Source of the DNA: Paracoccus caeni | GTDB taxonomy: Bacteria > Pseudomonadota > Alphaproteobacteria > Rhodobacterales > Rhodobacteraceae | Assembly (NCBI RefSeq): GCF_016629665.1 | Contig: NZ_JAEPRQ010000006.1 | Coordinates: forward strand, 158,576 to 222,575 | Length of the DNA stretch: 64,000 bases | Reading direction: 5' to 3' | Shown: positions 27,022 through 38,507 of the stretch, piece after piece | Layout of the letters: the number at the start of each line of letters is the position of its first letter | Position numbering within the stretch: position 1 is the stretch's first letter | Program-made: the position numbers and the translations under genes | Notes under the pieces: generated by a model | Seen by the model: the letters and a program-made list of their open reading frames with translations, nothing else | The model's database searches: none | Told to the model about the DNA's origin: nothing

Positions 27022-27342
27022 ATGAGAAACGACGTGAACCGGCAATTGCTGATCGAACAGCGTGTGACGAACGAGGCGAAATCGCCCTTGGTCGCCTATC
27101 TGCTGTTGTTCCTGCTATGGGGTTTCGGCGTTCACCGGATGTATCTGGGCCGTTGGGCCAGCGGCATCTTCATGCTGATCCTCTGGGGTTTGGGCCTCCT
27201 GACCGCGTGGATTCTGGTGGGCTGGATCCCGCTGGCGCTGGTTTCGGTCTGGGTGGTGATCGATATCTTCCTGATCCCCGGCATGATTCAGGATGACAAT
27301 GCGGTCAACCGGCAACGGATGATGGCCGAAACGGCGCGGTAA
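27022..27342 (+). CDS. TM2-domain membrane protein
   Basis: 106-aa inner-membrane protein with a TM2 domain: two hydrophobic segments around a short loop (LLLFLLWGFGVHRMYLGRW, then IFMLILWGLGLLTAWIL) and a third hydrophobic stretch ending in VVIDIFLIPGMI. The G-x-H-R-x-Y-L-G signature is the TM2 core. Molecular role unknown; many such proteins are small envelope proteins. Single gene between two hairpins. Confidence 0.85.
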   Translation: MRNDVNRQLLIEQRVTNEAKSPLVAYLLLFLLWGFGVHRMYLGRWASGIFMLILWGLGLLTAWILVGWIPLALVSVWVVIDIFLIPGMIQDDNAVNRQRMMAETAR

Positions 27343-27355
27343 GCCGCAGCCTAAC

Positions 27356-27378
27356 GGGCGCGAAGACATTTCGCGCCC
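27356..27378. terminator. Bidirectional hairpin between convergent genes
   Basis: GGGCGCGAA (27356-27364) and TTCGCGCCC (27370-27378) form a perfect 9-bp stem with loop GACAT. It lies between the TM2 gene and the convergent membrane protein gene, whose stop is 6 nt away. No long U-tract on either strand. Confidence 0.65.
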
Positions 27379-27383
27379 GGGAC

Positions 27384-27896
27384 CTACGGGTCTCCCAGCA
27401 GGCGGATCAGCAAAGCGACTTGCGCGATGACCATCAGCACCACCGCAAGGACAACAATCGAAAATCCTCCGTCCGTGGCCCTAAAGGCCTGCGAGAAGAA
27501 CACCATTAAACCGCTCGTCCATGGCAGTCCCATGGCGAAACGCGATCTGGTCGAACCCGTAAACGGTGATCGCCTGATCATCAGCGGGCCGTGAAAGGGC
27601 GCATGCAACCGTGGTTCGCCCGGACCGAACATTGCCCTTTCCCGCGCAATGATGACGACGTTCAGCCGCATCGAGGCGTAAAGCACCAGCGGCAGCAGCA
27701 GCACGAACCCGCAAACGGCATAGACGCTGATCTCGACCGGAACGCTGCTTTGGTGGATCACGCGGGACGCGACCTCGATCGTCAGCGGCAACGGCAGGCT
27801 AAGCAGAAAAATCACGCCAAGCTGTCGCAGATACTGCGGACGGTCCAGAACCTGCTCCATCGCTTCAGGCGTGGTGGGGTTGAGGATACCTTTCAT
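27384..27896 (-). CDS. Uncharacterised integral membrane protein
   Basis: 170 aa from MKGILNPTTPEAMEQVLDR. Three or four hydrophobic segments can be seen: VIFLLSLPLPLTIEVASRV, VYAVCGFVLLLPLVLYASM, and near the C-terminus FSIVVLAVVLMVIAQVALLI. I do not recognise a family. The longer frame to 27974 is rejected because it would run into the neighbouring secreted-protein gene (27931-28278). Confidence 0.6.
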   Translation of the reverse strand: MKGILNPTTPEAMEQVLDRPQYLRQLGVIFLLSLPLPLTIEVASRVIHQSSVPVEISVYAVCGFVLLLPLVLYASMRLNVVIIARERAMFGPGEPRLHAPFHGPLMIRRSPFTGSTRSRFAMGLPWTSGLMVFFSQAFRATDGGFSIVVLAVVLMVIAQVALLIRLLGDP

Positions 27897-27930
27897 TTGG
27901 GCCCCGGCGGGATCTGTCGCGGTCTGGCGA

Positions 27931-28278
27931 TCACCACGCGCAAACCGATGCCCGCTCATTGACCCAGCAGGCATCCTGCTGCGTCAGCGTGCCCAGACCC
28001 GTATGGGCATGGTTCGCATATGGTTCCTCATTCCAGAAGCCGGTCGCCCGCCCCGGCTGATCGATGCTGACCATCGCGAAATACTGACCATTCCCCGACA
28101 TGATCATGAACGATCCATCCCGCCCCTGCGGCGTGAAGCGGCATTGCGAGCCGATGAATTCCTGCCCGTCCACGACCAGCTTGCACTGAACCAGACGGCT
28201 ACGATCCTGCGCCTTGGCATCCGTCGGGAAAATCGAGGTCAAAGACAGCGCAAGTCCAAGAAAGAGAATGTGTTTCAA
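27931..28278 (-). CDS. Small secreted protein of unknown function
   Basis: 115 aa with a signal peptide, MKHILFLGLALSLTSIFPTDAKA, and a mature part beginning QDRSRLVQCKLVVDGQEF. It contains four Cys in the mature part, in VQCKL, SQCRF, DACWV and SVCAW, suggesting two disulfides in the periplasm. No family recognised. It precedes the membrane protein gene on the same strand by 34 nt, so the two may be cotranscribed. Confidence 0.65.
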   Translation of the reverse strand: MKHILFLGLALSLTSIFPTDAKAQDRSRLVQCKLVVDGQEFIGSQCRFTPQGRDGSFMIMSGNGQYFAMVSIDQPGRATGFWNEEPYANHAHTGLGTLTQQDACWVNERASVCAW

Positions 28279-28360
28279 CGCAATGACTCCGTTCGAAAAG
28301 CTGATCTATTGAAGCATCTTTCGGGCGGTGCGGACAGATGAATGATCGCACCGGCACCGA

Positions 28361-28807
28361 TCAGGTGACGATAGTTTCCAAAGGGTCATACCAGGCGGCA
28401 TGATCGCTCCAGACGGCGCGGGCCAGCATCCGGGGGCGGTGGTGCAGCTTTGCAAGCTCGGCCCTCGTCGCCCAGCGGAAACGGTTCACCACGCCCTCGG
28501 GATCGTCCATCAGGATGCCCGTGTCATTCTGCACCGTCGCGCGGAAGATCAGATCGACCTGATGAAAGCCGGTGACCGGATCGTGAAATTCGTTCACAAG
28601 GATCATTGCGCCGACCTTGATCCTCAGCCCGGTTTCCTCGGCCACCTCGCGGACAAGGTTTTCGGGCAGCGACTGCCCCGGCTCGACCCCGCCACCCGGC
28701 AGGCACCAGAGGTCCGAGACCTGCCCCGGATAGGCATTGACCACCAGCAGCCGGTCATCGTTCAGGATCGCCGCCCGAACCGCCAGCCGGGGTCGTGCAA
28801 GTTTCAT
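28361..28807 (-). CDS. NUDIX hydrolase
   Basis: 148-aa Nudix pyrophosphohydrolase, probably acting on a nucleoside diphosphate linked to another moiety. The Nudix box is GGVEPGQSLPENLVREVAEETG; the REVAEE metal-binding core is complete, while the first conserved Glu of G-x5-E is Gln (GQS), a variation found in some members. The start lies 2 nt after the purK stop, so it probably belongs to the purEK transcript. Substrate not predictable. Confidence 0.9.
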   Translation of the reverse strand: MKLARPRLAVRAAILNDDRLLVVNAYPGQVSDLWCLPGGGVEPGQSLPENLVREVAEETGLRIKVGAMILVNEFHDPVTGFHQVDLIFRATVQNDTGILMDDPEGVVNRFRWATRAELAKLHHRPRMLARAVWSDHAAWYDPLETIVT

Positions 28808-28809
28808 GA

Positions 28810-29847
28810 TCAGCCGGTAATCCGATTCACATGGCCCATCTTGCGACCGGGACGCGCATCGCCCTTGCCGTAAAGATGCACCTGCACATTCGGCGTGGCC
28901 AACAGGTCCGGCACCCGGTCCATATCGTCGCCGATCAGATTTTCCATCACCACCTCGGCATAACGCTTGCCATCGCCCAGCGGCAGACCCGCCACGGCAC
29001 GGATATGTTGTTCGAACTGATCGACGGCGCATCCCGCCTGCGTCCAGTGGCCGGAATTATGGACCCGAGGCGCGATCTCGTTCACCACCAGCCCTTGCGG
29101 GGTCACGAACAGCTCGACCCCCATGACGCCGACATAGTCCAGCGCATTGGCGATCTTCGCGGCCATCAGGACCGCATCGGTGGTGACGCGCGCGGGCTGG
29201 CCGCAAGGCACCGTCGTCGTACGCAGGATACCGCCCTCATGCAGGTTCAGGCCGGGATCAAAGGCCGCGACCTGACCATCGGCGCCGCGCGCAATGATCA
29301 CGCTGATTTCGGCGCTGAAATCGACAAAGCCTTCAAGAACCGAAGCCGCGCCGGTCCATTCCAGCAGCGCGGCATCGGTAATCCGCACCTGCCCCTTGCC
29401 GTCATAGCCCATCCGCCGCGTCTTGAGGATCGAGGGCGGGCCGATCGCTGCCACCGCTGCCGCCAGATCGCTCTCGGTCGGGACATCGGCAAAGGGGGCG
29501 GTGCGCAGGCCGATCTCGTTCAGGAAGGTCTTTTCGGTTAGCCGGTCCTGCGACACGGCCAGCGCCCGCCGGTTCGGACGGATCGGCCGGATCGATTCCA
29601 GCAGATCAAGGGCCGAGGTCGGCACATTCTCGAATTCATAGGTGATGACATCGACAGATTCGGCGAAGGCGCGCAACGCCGTCTGATCCTCGTAAGAGGC
29701 GTTGGTCAGCGCATAGGCCACATCGGCAGCGGGCGAGGCGTCGGGTTCGTAGATATGGCAGCGCAGGCCCAGACGGCTGGCCGCGACCGACAGCATCCGG
29801 CCCAGTTGACCGCCGCCCAGAATGCCGATGGTGCGGATCTCATTCAT
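28810..29847 (-). CDS. purK: N5-carboxyaminoimidazole ribonucleotide synthase
   Basis: ATP-grasp enzyme that carboxylates AIR to N5-CAIR with bicarbonate and ATP in purine synthesis. N-terminal [24 protein letters not shown]-grasp segments [14 protein letters not shown] and EFFV-like [11 protein letters not shown], and [14 protein letters not shown] are all typical. 345 aa from MNEIRTIG; the longer frame runs through the purE 3' end. It overlaps purE by 8 nt in the order purE-purK. Confidence 0.95.
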   Translation of the reverse strand: MNEIRTIGILGGGQLGRMLSVAASRLGLRCHIYEPDASPAADVAYALTNASYEDQTALRAFAESVDVITYEFENVPTSALDLLESIRPIRPNRRALAVSQDRLTEKTFLNEIGLRTAPFADVPTESDLAAAVAAIGPPSILKTRRMGYDGKGQVRITDAALLEWTGAASVLEGFVDFSAEISVIIARGADGQVAAFDPGLNLHEGGILRTTTVPCGQPARVTTDAVLMAAKIANALDYVGVMGVELFVTPQGLVVNEIAPRVHNSGHWTQAGCAVDQFEQHIRAVAGLPLGDGKRYAEVVMENLIGDDMDRVPDLLATPNVQVHLYGKGDARPGRKMGHVNRITG

Positions 29848-30325
29848 CCTTCGGCTCCTCGGGGATCGAGGCCGACAATGCCTGCCGCCATGCATCCAAC
29901 CGCGCCGCAAGCGCCGGATCACTGATCGCAAGGATGCCCGCCGCCATCAGCCCGGCATTGGCCGCACCGGCCGCGCCGATGGCCATGGTGGCGACCGGAT
30001 AGCCCTTGGGCATTTGCAGGATCGAATACAGCGAATCCACGCCCGACAGCGCCTTGGTCTGCACCGGCACGCCGATCACCGGCACTCGGGTCTTGGATGC
30101 CATCATCCCCGGCAGATGGGCCGCGCCCCCTGCCCCGGCGATGATCACTTTCAGCCCACGCTCGACGGCGCTGATGCCATAGTCCCACAGCCGGTCCGGG
30201 GTGCGATGGGCGCTGACGATCTTCGCCTCGTAGCCGATGCCGAGTTCGTCCAGAATGGCCGCCGCCTCGCGCATGGTCGGCCAGTCGGACTGGCTGCCCA
30301 TGATGATGCCCACCGGATTGTCCAT
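29840..30325 (-). CDS. purE: N5-CAIR mutase (class I PurE)
   Basis: 161-aa enzyme that rearranges N5-CAIR to CAIR, the partner of PurK. Signatures: [14 protein letters not shown], the SAHRTPDRL loop carrying the active-site His, and [16 protein letters not shown]. First gene of purE-purK-nudix. Start [11 protein letters not shown] is 10 nt from a weak SD; the 30 codons upstream in frame are not protein-like. Confidence 0.95.
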   Translation of the reverse strand: MDNPVGIIMGSQSDWPTMREAAAILDELGIGYEAKIVSAHRTPDRLWDYGISAVERGLKVIIAGAGGAAHLPGMMASKTRVPVIGVPVQTKALSGVDSLYSILQMPKGYPVATMAIGAAGAANAGLMAAGILAISDPALAARLDAWRQALSASIPEEPKDE

Positions 30326-30380
30326 CGCTGCCCCCTGATGTTGCTGTGCACGCAATAGCGTGCACGAGCTGCCATCGCAA

Positions 30381-30599
30381 TCAGGCGATGATGTCGGGGG
30401 TGATCTCATCCTCAAGCCGGGCGATCTGGTCCTTCAGTACCAGCTTCTGCTTTTTCAGCCGCTGCAGCGCCACAGACGAGGTCAGTTGCTGCGAGGCAAG
30501 TGCGGAAATGGCCTCGTCGAGATCGCGATGTTCACAGCGAAGCGCGGTCAGCTTGCTGCGAATGATTTCGTCGTGAGACATTTCGTGGTGCATGTTCAT
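30381..30599 (-). CDS. YdcH-type DUF465 protein
   Basis: 72-aa, mostly alpha-helical charged protein with coiled-coil character, matching the DUF465/YdcH family common in Proteobacteria ([12 protein letters not shown], then [17 protein letters not shown]). Function unknown. Two codons after the first ATG there is another ATG; AAGG is 8 nt before the first. It sits upstream of purE on the same strand but 55 nt away. Confidence 0.85.
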   Translation of the reverse strand: MNMHHEMSHDEIIRSKLTALRCEHRDLDEAISALASQQLTSSVALQRLKKQKLVLKDQIARLEDEITPDIIA

Positions 30600-30768
30600 C
30601 TGGCAGCCTTGCTGGACGCTTTATCGTCGTTTTGTCCGTTTATAGCGTCTTGTTTACGGCATGTTAACAGAATCGTTCCGGTTTTGGGAGCCTGTGCCAA
30701 ACGACAGATTGCATGGCGTCGGTTTCGTCACGACAGTGAGATCTGGTAAATGGTTCAGGAGCAAGGTG

Positions 30769-31383
30769 ATGATCTTCAAGGCAATTCGCGGCCTGCCGCT
30801 CGCCTGCGCGGCATTCGGCACGGCATTCATCGGCGCAGGTGTCGTTATGGCACAGGAATCGGCTGCCGAACGCGCGCAGATTTGCGTCAACCAGTGCCTC
30901 TATCATTTCGGCCCGGCCTCGAATCCTGCCTATCACGCCTGCGTCGCCGAGATGTGCGAAGCCCCCGCAGCCGACGAGGCAATGGAAGCCCCGAGGCAGG
31001 CTCCCGCGGCACCGCGCGCAACCTGGCAGAACCACGCGACCGCAGACGGTGGCGGGCAATCCGCAGCGGTCGATCTGGGAAGCCATTCGCTCAGCTATAT
31101 TTGCCAGCGAGGTGGTCCGGCATTGCTTGCGGTGGCCGGGCTTGGCGGGTCGGCCAACGGGGTCTCGCTCAGCATCGACGGACGCGGTCTTGCGCTGCCG
31201 TTTATCGCGCGGAACGGCGTCCTCTATACGGCGGCGGATGCAGGATCGACGCTGCTGGCAGGGCTGATGGGTGGCAATTCGGTCGAGGTGACAGGCGCGA
31301 ACGGGCTGCGCGTCAGCTTTCCGCTTTCGGGATCTGGCGCGGCGATACGCACAGCCATGCAACGCTGTGGAATCACAGGATAA
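30769..31383 (+). CDS. Secreted protein of unknown function
   Basis: 204 aa from MIFKAIRGLPLACAAFGTAF, a clear signal peptide ending near VVMAQ. Mature features: an early cysteine pair in ICVNQCLYHFG and another in YHACVAEMC, followed by a Pro/Ala linker and a C-terminal beta-rich domain with YICQRGGPAL and a final Cys in MQRCGITG. AGGAGCAAGG precedes the chosen start. The cysteine pattern (C-x3-C, C-x4-C) suggests disulfides or a small helical hairpin domain. No family recognised. Confidence 0.65.
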   Translation: MIFKAIRGLPLACAAFGTAFIGAGVVMAQESAAERAQICVNQCLYHFGPASNPAYHACVAEMCEAPAADEAMEAPRQAPAAPRATWQNHATADGGGQSAAVDLGSHSLSYICQRGGPALLAVAGLGGSANGVSLSIDGRGLALPFIARNGVLYTAADAGSTLLAGLMGGNSVEVTGANGLRVSFPLSGSGAAIRTAMQRCGITG

Positions 31384-31433
31384 TCCGGGGGACGGCCCCG
31401 AAGGCAACCTGGCCGCTGACGCCGGGTCACTGA

Positions 31434-31462
31434 CTTGAAAATGCCAGTAAAAACACCAATCT
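31434..31462 (+). promoter_or_regulatory. Possible sigma-32 (RpoH) promoter of the hsp20 operon
   Basis: CTTGAAA (31434-31440) fits the RpoH -35 consensus, and 13 nt later CACCAATCT only loosely resembles the CCCCAT-T -10 element. Transcription from here would give a leader of ~130 nt before the Hsp20 start, long enough for an RNA thermometer. The match is partial, so this is a weak call. Confidence 0.35.
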
Positions 31463-31602
31463 AACCCCTGAAACATGTGTTTTCGGTCAACTCATAGTAG
31501 AGCAGACTTGTTTCCAACCGGGCCGAGGCACATATTGAGAGCAAGCAGATTGCCGCCACGGGATTTGCTAACGATAGCAGTCGCTTCAACTGAAAAGGGC
31601 TG

Positions 31603-32016
31603 ATGATGACCAAGATTTCGCTTGGGGCCAATCCATATCTGCTGGGCTTCGACCAACTTGAACGTCTGGCAGAGCGCGCGGCCAAGGGTGCCGAGGGTTA
31701 CCCGCCCTATAATATCGAACATATCGCACCCGACGGGTTTCGCATCACGCTTGCGGTGGCCGGCTTTTCGGAAGCTGATCTTGGGGTAACGATCGAGGAT
31801 CGACAACTTGTCGTTCGTGGTCGCCTTGCCGAACCGGAAGAAGACCGCGTGTTCCTGCATCGTGGTATCGCCGGGCGCGCGTTCCAGCGCAGTTTCGTTC
31901 TTGCCGACGGGGTCGAGGTCGTCTCGGCCGATATGGAGAACGGGCTGCTTCACATCGATCTGAAACGGCTCGCGCCGCAACAGGTTGTCCAAACCATTCC
32001 GATCAGCCGAAAGTGA
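31603..32016 (+). CDS. Small heat-shock protein, Hsp20/IbpA family
   Basis: 137-aa ATP-independent chaperone that holds unfolding proteins in a refoldable state. The alpha-crystallin domain spans residues ~37-128: YNIEHIAPDGFRITLAVAGF, LVVRGR, then FVLADGVEVVSADMENGLLHIDL; the usual I-x-I tail motif appears near QTIPIS. Two adjacent ATGs (31603 and 31606) are possible. Followed 11 nt later by a DUF1150 gene, a frequent pairing in alphaproteobacteria. Confidence 0.92.
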   Translation: MMTKISLGANPYLLGFDQLERLAERAAKGAEGYPPYNIEHIAPDGFRITLAVAGFSEADLGVTIEDRQLVVRGRLAEPEEDRVFLHRGIAGRAFQRSFVLADGVEVVSADMENGLLHIDLKRLAPQQVVQTIPISRK

Positions 32017-32027
32017 AGGGGATCAAC

Positions 32028-32255
32028 ATGGATACGAAATTCGATTTTGGCGAAGATACCGCCACCAACACCGTATATATCCGGTCGGTCGCGACCCGCA
32101 CCCTGCCGCATGAGATCCGCGAACAGGTTCCCGGTGTCGAGATCATGTATGCCGTCCATGACGCCGATGGCGAAAGGCTGGCTTTGGTTAAAGAACGGTC
32201 ACTTGCCTTCATGCTGGCGCGTCAGAACGAACTGACGCCGGTCAGCGTGCATTGA
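32028..32255 (+). CDS. DUF1150 family protein
   Basis: 75 aa from MDTKFDFGEDTATN. Conserved DUF1150 traits: TVYIRSV, LPHEIREQVPG, YAVHDADGERLALV and the C-terminal AFMLARQNELTPVSVH. Role unknown; the family travels with Hsp20. I prefer the ATG at 32028 with AAGGGG 6 nt before it; a GTG at 32013 overlapping the hsp20 stop is the alternative. Confidence 0.85.
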   Translation: MDTKFDFGEDTATNTVYIRSVATRTLPHEIREQVPGVEIMYAVHDADGERLALVKERSLAFMLARQNELTPVSVH

Positions 32256-32342
32256 TCTGTTTCCCATTTACCAACATTTGAACGAATGACTGACTGCGCG
32301 GACGTGGCAGCACCATCGCCACGCCCGCCTTTGCGGCAAGCG

Positions 32343-32588
32343 CTATTCGATCACGAAGGCGCCGAGCATCCCCCCGATCACCGCAAAGAACAGCCCGAAG
32401 GTCAGCGCGTTGCGACGAAAGCCGCGATGCGGGCCGAATAGATCATCATCCGGATTTGGGCCTTTGCCATCTTCGTAGCGTTGCATGCGCTCTGCATGAA
32501 GACGGCAGTTTGCGGGCGACTGAAAGGCCAGCGCCACCGCTACGCCGCCAAGCACGCCAAAAATCAATGCCATGATAATGATCGTCAT
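32343..32588 (-). CDS. Small membrane protein of unknown function
   Basis: 81 aa with one hydrophobic segment at each end (MTIIIMALIFGVLGGVAVAL and LTFGLFFAVIGGMLGAFVIE) and a polar loop with basic and acidic residues between. This gives a helical hairpin with both termini on the same side. No family recognised. Located between convergent hsp20-DUF1150 and the MFS gene upstream on the same strand. Confidence 0.6.
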   Translation of the reverse strand: MTIIIMALIFGVLGGVAVALAFQSPANCRLHAERMQRYEDGKGPNPDDDLFGPHRGFRRNALTFGLFFAVIGGMLGAFVIE

Positions 32589-32659
32589 TCAGCCATATCC
32601 TATCCTTACCGCACCAGTTTGGCCGCTGTCGCCCAAATGCGCAAATCCCTGCAGTGCGA

Positions 32660-34099
32660 TCAATCGGCGCTGATCGGTTTCGGCTCTGGCTGCCGGGCAA
32701 GAAACCAGCTTCGGACCGCAAGGATCGCCAGCACCGCCGTATAGGCGAAAAGCTGATAGGTCAGCGCATGGCCGAAGGCCGGGGCATAACCGTCGCCGGG
32801 CTGTTCGTGCAGCCTGACGAAGAACAGCCCCGAGACGATGGCGATACCCACCGCAACCCCCACCTGCTGAAACGCCTGCATCGCGCCGGTCCCCGCCCCC
32901 GCATCACGCCCCGGCACCGAAAGCAGCACAAGCTGGAACATTGGCGAGATCAGCAACCCGCCGCCCAGACCACAGAGGAACAAAGGCGGCATCACCGCCA
33001 GCATGTCGAACGGCTGTGGCGGGTGACCGCCCTGATAGCGCAGCAGCGCCATCCCGGCCAACAGCACCAGAACCCCGATCGCCATCCGCAACGCCAGACC
33101 GTTCGCGCCAAAACGCCCGGCGATGAAGCTGCCGATCATCACACCTATCGGAAACGGCGCGGTCGCGATGCCCGATTGCAGCGGATCAAGCCCGAAGCCG
33201 GTTTGCAGATAGATGGCAAGGATCAGGAACATCGACGGAATGGTCGAGAAATGCAGCATGACCATCGCCACGCCGGAAACATAGGCACCGCTTTTCAGAA
33301 GCTGCACCGGCAAAAGCTGTGCCCGCCCGGTGGCCTGCAGCCGGAACTGCCGCCACAGAAACAGCGCCGCCATCGGCACCGCGGCCAGCATCATCAGAAT
33401 GCACCACAGCGGCCAACCCAGCAGCGCGCCCTCAATCAGCGGCAGCACGATCATCAGGATCACCAGCCCGAACAGCGCCACGCTGAACCAGTCGATCCGC
33501 ATCCCGCGATCCGAGCCAAGCGCGGGGATCAGCCGCGACCCGACAAGGATCACGAAAATGCCGACCGGCAGGTTGACCAGAAAGATCGGCCGCCAATCCA
33601 GCCCGCCGATGTCCCATGTGATCAAAACGCCGCCCAGCAGCGGCCCGGTGACGGCGCCAAGGCTGATGACAAAGCCCGCCATCGCAAAGGCCCGCGCCTT
33701 CTGATCGGGCGGGAACATCACATGGATGATCGCCATGACCTGCGGCACCATCATCGCGCCGCCGATCCCCTGCAAGGCTCGCGCCGCGATCAGCGAATCC
33801 ATATCCCACGCAAAGCCGCAAAGCGCCGAGGCCAGCGTGAACAGCGCCACGCCCCACAGAAACATCTTCTTGCGCCCCAGCTTGTCGCCGAAACGCCCCG
33901 AGGGCAGCAGCGCCACCGCAAAGGCCAGCACATAGGCCGCCGAGACCCATTCGATCTCGGTCGCGCTGGCGTTCAGGTTCCGCTGGATCGAGGGCAGGCC
34001 CACATTGACGATGCTGATATCGATCAGGTTCATGAAATTGCCAAGCAGCAGGACCGCCGTGGCGGCCCATGGATTCGGCGTGCTTTTCGCATCTGTCAT
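32660..34099 (-). CDS. MFS exporter, DHA2 (EmrB/QacA) family
   Basis: 479-aa drug:proton antiporter-type protein with about 14 hydrophobic segments. DHA2 features: NFMNLIDISIVNVGLPSIQRNL in TM1, the motif-A loop GRFGDKLGRKKMFLWGV, and LQGIGGAMMVPQVMAII in TM4. MTDAKSTPNPW at 34099 is chosen, the frame upstream being non-membrane and unlikely. No membrane-fusion partner gene adjoins it. Substrate unknown; classification by family. Confidence 0.9.
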   Translation of the reverse strand: MTDAKSTPNPWAATAVLLLGNFMNLIDISIVNVGLPSIQRNLNASATEIEWVSAAYVLAFAVALLPSGRFGDKLGRKKMFLWGVALFTLASALCGFAWDMDSLIAARALQGIGGAMMVPQVMAIIHVMFPPDQKARAFAMAGFVISLGAVTGPLLGGVLITWDIGGLDWRPIFLVNLPVGIFVILVGSRLIPALGSDRGMRIDWFSVALFGLVILMIVLPLIEGALLGWPLWCILMMLAAVPMAALFLWRQFRLQATGRAQLLPVQLLKSGAYVSGVAMVMLHFSTIPSMFLILAIYLQTGFGLDPLQSGIATAPFPIGVMIGSFIAGRFGANGLALRMAIGVLVLLAGMALLRYQGGHPPQPFDMLAVMPPLFLCGLGGGLLISPMFQLVLLSVPGRDAGAGTGAMQAFQQVGVAVGIAIVSGLFFVRLHEQPGDGYAPAFGHALTYQLFAYTAVLAILAVRSWFLARQPEPKPISAD

Positions 34100-34256
34100 G
34101 GCGGGATCCTTCTGCTCGCGCGGGTCAGGCCCGTCAGCAGGCCACACCGCATCCGCAATTTCCAATCCGCGCCATATCACCCGCCGCCGGAAACGAAAAC
34201 GGCCCCACCCCGCAAAGATCCGGGGGTGAGGCCGCGATGCCGTGATCCTGCCGCGA

Positions 34257-35966
<1,710 letters not shown>

Positions 35967-36137
35967 GGGCGGATGCTCGGTCTTTCGTGGTTATCGCGGC
36001 ATCGGTCCGGCCAGAGGGCCGCACCAGACATCCGCCGCGCATAGACCGCCAACCCGCGACAATCAACCGCACCCCCCGGCAAAACCGCCGGATTTAGCCG
36101 GTTTTGGCTTGAAAAGGCTCGATTTTAGGGGGCGGGG

Positions 36138-36305
36138 TCAGCCCGCGCAGTTGTGCAGAGCGTCAGGCCTTGGCATTGGCAGATCGTCCAGTTCGCGGGG
36201 TGTCCTGTTGCGAAGGGAAGGATGGTCCAGAGCGTCCTGAACCGGCAAGGGCGGGGCCAGAAGATCGCGAAGACGATCAAAGATATGGCGGGTTTGTTTT
36301 ATCAT
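36138..36305 (-). CDS. Small DUF1127-like protein
   Basis: 55 aa from MIKQTRHIFDRLRDLLAPPLP. The C-terminal HPSLRNRTPRELDDLPMPRPDA resembles the compact helix-turn of DUF1127 proteins, whose usual motif is a positively charged pair around an L-x-R-E-L-x-D-L core; the arginines here are fewer. A longer start (MACGLMGYIQ, 36338) exists. It is divergent from a LysR-type gene, an arrangement common in Rhodobacterales, and would be under its control. No clear SD. Confidence 0.55.
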   Translation of the reverse strand: MIKQTRHIFDRLRDLLAPPLPVQDALDHPSLRNRTPRELDDLPMPRPDALHNCAG

Positions 36306-36356
36306 GATCTGAATATAACCCATCAAACCGCAAGCCATTATTGAGAACTTCTGGAT

Positions 36357-36376
36357 TTCAGTTTAGATTATCTGAA
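36357..36376. promoter_or_regulatory. LysR-type binding site candidate
   Basis: TTCAG-N10-CTGAA, a 5-bp dyad with AT-rich centre, fits the T-N11-A form of LysR-regulator sites and abuts the LysR start codon. TCTGAAT recurs at 36308, next to the divergent small gene's start. Autoregulation and control of the divergent gene would follow if the protein binds here. Confidence 0.45.
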
Positions 36377-37275
36377 TGCATCAGCTTAACCGAATCTCGC
36401 TGTCCGGTCTTCGCGCCATTGAAACCACCGCCCGTCTGGGCAGTCTTTCCGCTGCCGCGGAAGAGCTTGGCGTGACCCCCGGCGCGGTCAGCCAGCGCAT
36501 CAGCCGGACCGAGGCGCAGCTTGGCCAGCCGGTTTTCCATCGCAGCGGCACCGGCCTGTTGCTGACCGATCTGGGCCGCGATGTGACGGCGGCTTTGTCG
36601 CGCGGCATGGCGGAACTGGCGGCGGCGGTGGCCTTGGCCGACCCGGCGGGCGACGATCTGCTGAATGTCTCGGTGGCGCCGCTTTTTGCAAGCCGCTGGC
36701 TGATCTGGCGGCTGCCGCGCTTCAATGCGCTCTACCCGGACATCCGCGTCAGGATCGAGCCGGTCAGCCGCATGGTCACCCCCGGCCCCGGCGGCATCGA
36801 TCTGTGCATCCGGGTCGGAAAAGGCGACTGGCCCGATGTGCGGCTGGAGCGTCTTCTGGATCAACGCGTCTTGCCGGTCTGCGCGCCGACGCTGGCCGCG
36901 AAGATCGACACCCCGGCGGATCTGCTGCGACAGCCGGTGATCCGCGAGAACGACCGTCTGGCCGGTTGGCGCGAATGGCTAAGCCCGCATGGGCTTGCCC
37001 CCGACGCCATCCCCGGCGGTCCGGTGCTTGCCGATGGTGGGCTATGCCTTGATGCGGCAATCTCGGGTCAGGGGGTGTTCATGGCGTGGGAAACGCTGGC
37101 ATCGGACGCGCTGTCTTTCGGGCAATTGGTTGCACCCCTGCCCGGCCGGATCGCAACCGGAGACAGCTATTGGTTCGTCACCGCCAAAACCGGCCGCCGC
37201 AAACCGGCCATCGTCCGGTTCCGCGACTGGCTGCGGGGCGAACTGGCCGAAACCTCGGGACACTGGCCCGAATAA
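36376..37275 (+). CDS. LysR-family transcriptional regulator (GcvA-like)
   Basis: 299-aa LTTR with an N-terminal winged helix (LRAIETTARLGSLSAAAEELGVTPGAVSQRISRTEAQLG) and a periplasmic-binding-like effector domain from ~residue 90 (VSVAPLFASRWLIWRLPRF, typical of the GcvA branch). The start codon lies at the end of a dyad and has no visible SD, so it may be a leaderless or weakly translated gene. A shared hairpin separates it from convergent trxB. Confidence 0.9.
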   Translation: MHQLNRISLSGLRAIETTARLGSLSAAAEELGVTPGAVSQRISRTEAQLGQPVFHRSGTGLLLTDLGRDVTAALSRGMAELAAAVALADPAGDDLLNVSVAPLFASRWLIWRLPRFNALYPDIRVRIEPVSRMVTPGPGGIDLCIRVGKGDWPDVRLERLLDQRVLPVCAPTLAAKIDTPADLLRQPVIRENDRLAGWREWLSPHGLAPDAIPGGPVLADGGLCLDAAISGQGVFMAWETLASDALSFGQLVAPLPGRIATGDSYWFVTAKTGRRKPAIVRFRDWLRGELAETSGHWPE

Positions 37276-37288
37276 TCACGCTGAACGC

Positions 37289-37314
37289 AAAACGCCCGAC
37301 CGCGTGGCCGGGCG
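37289..37314 (-). terminator. Hairpin between LysR gene and trxB
   Basis: CGCCCGACC (37293-37301) and GGCCGGGCG (37306-37314) pair around a GCGT loop with one internal mismatch. On the minus strand the stem is followed by TTTT, fitting a terminator for trxB, which ends 27 nt away; it could also serve the LysR gene on the plus strand. Confidence 0.7.
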
Positions 37315-37340
37315 CAATCCTGTTTATTCTTCAGCAGCCG

Positions 37341-38450
<1,110 letters not shown>

Positions 38451-38507
38451 CTACGGCCTGTATTGTAGCTTCCGGCAACGCCAAGACCCCTTATAAGAAA
38501 GAGCAGC

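Noticed and set aside
35967..36137. Possible riboswitch before the sulfate-activation gene
   Set aside because: I looked for SAM-II or related motifs and found no conserved core; only GC-rich short hairpins are visible.
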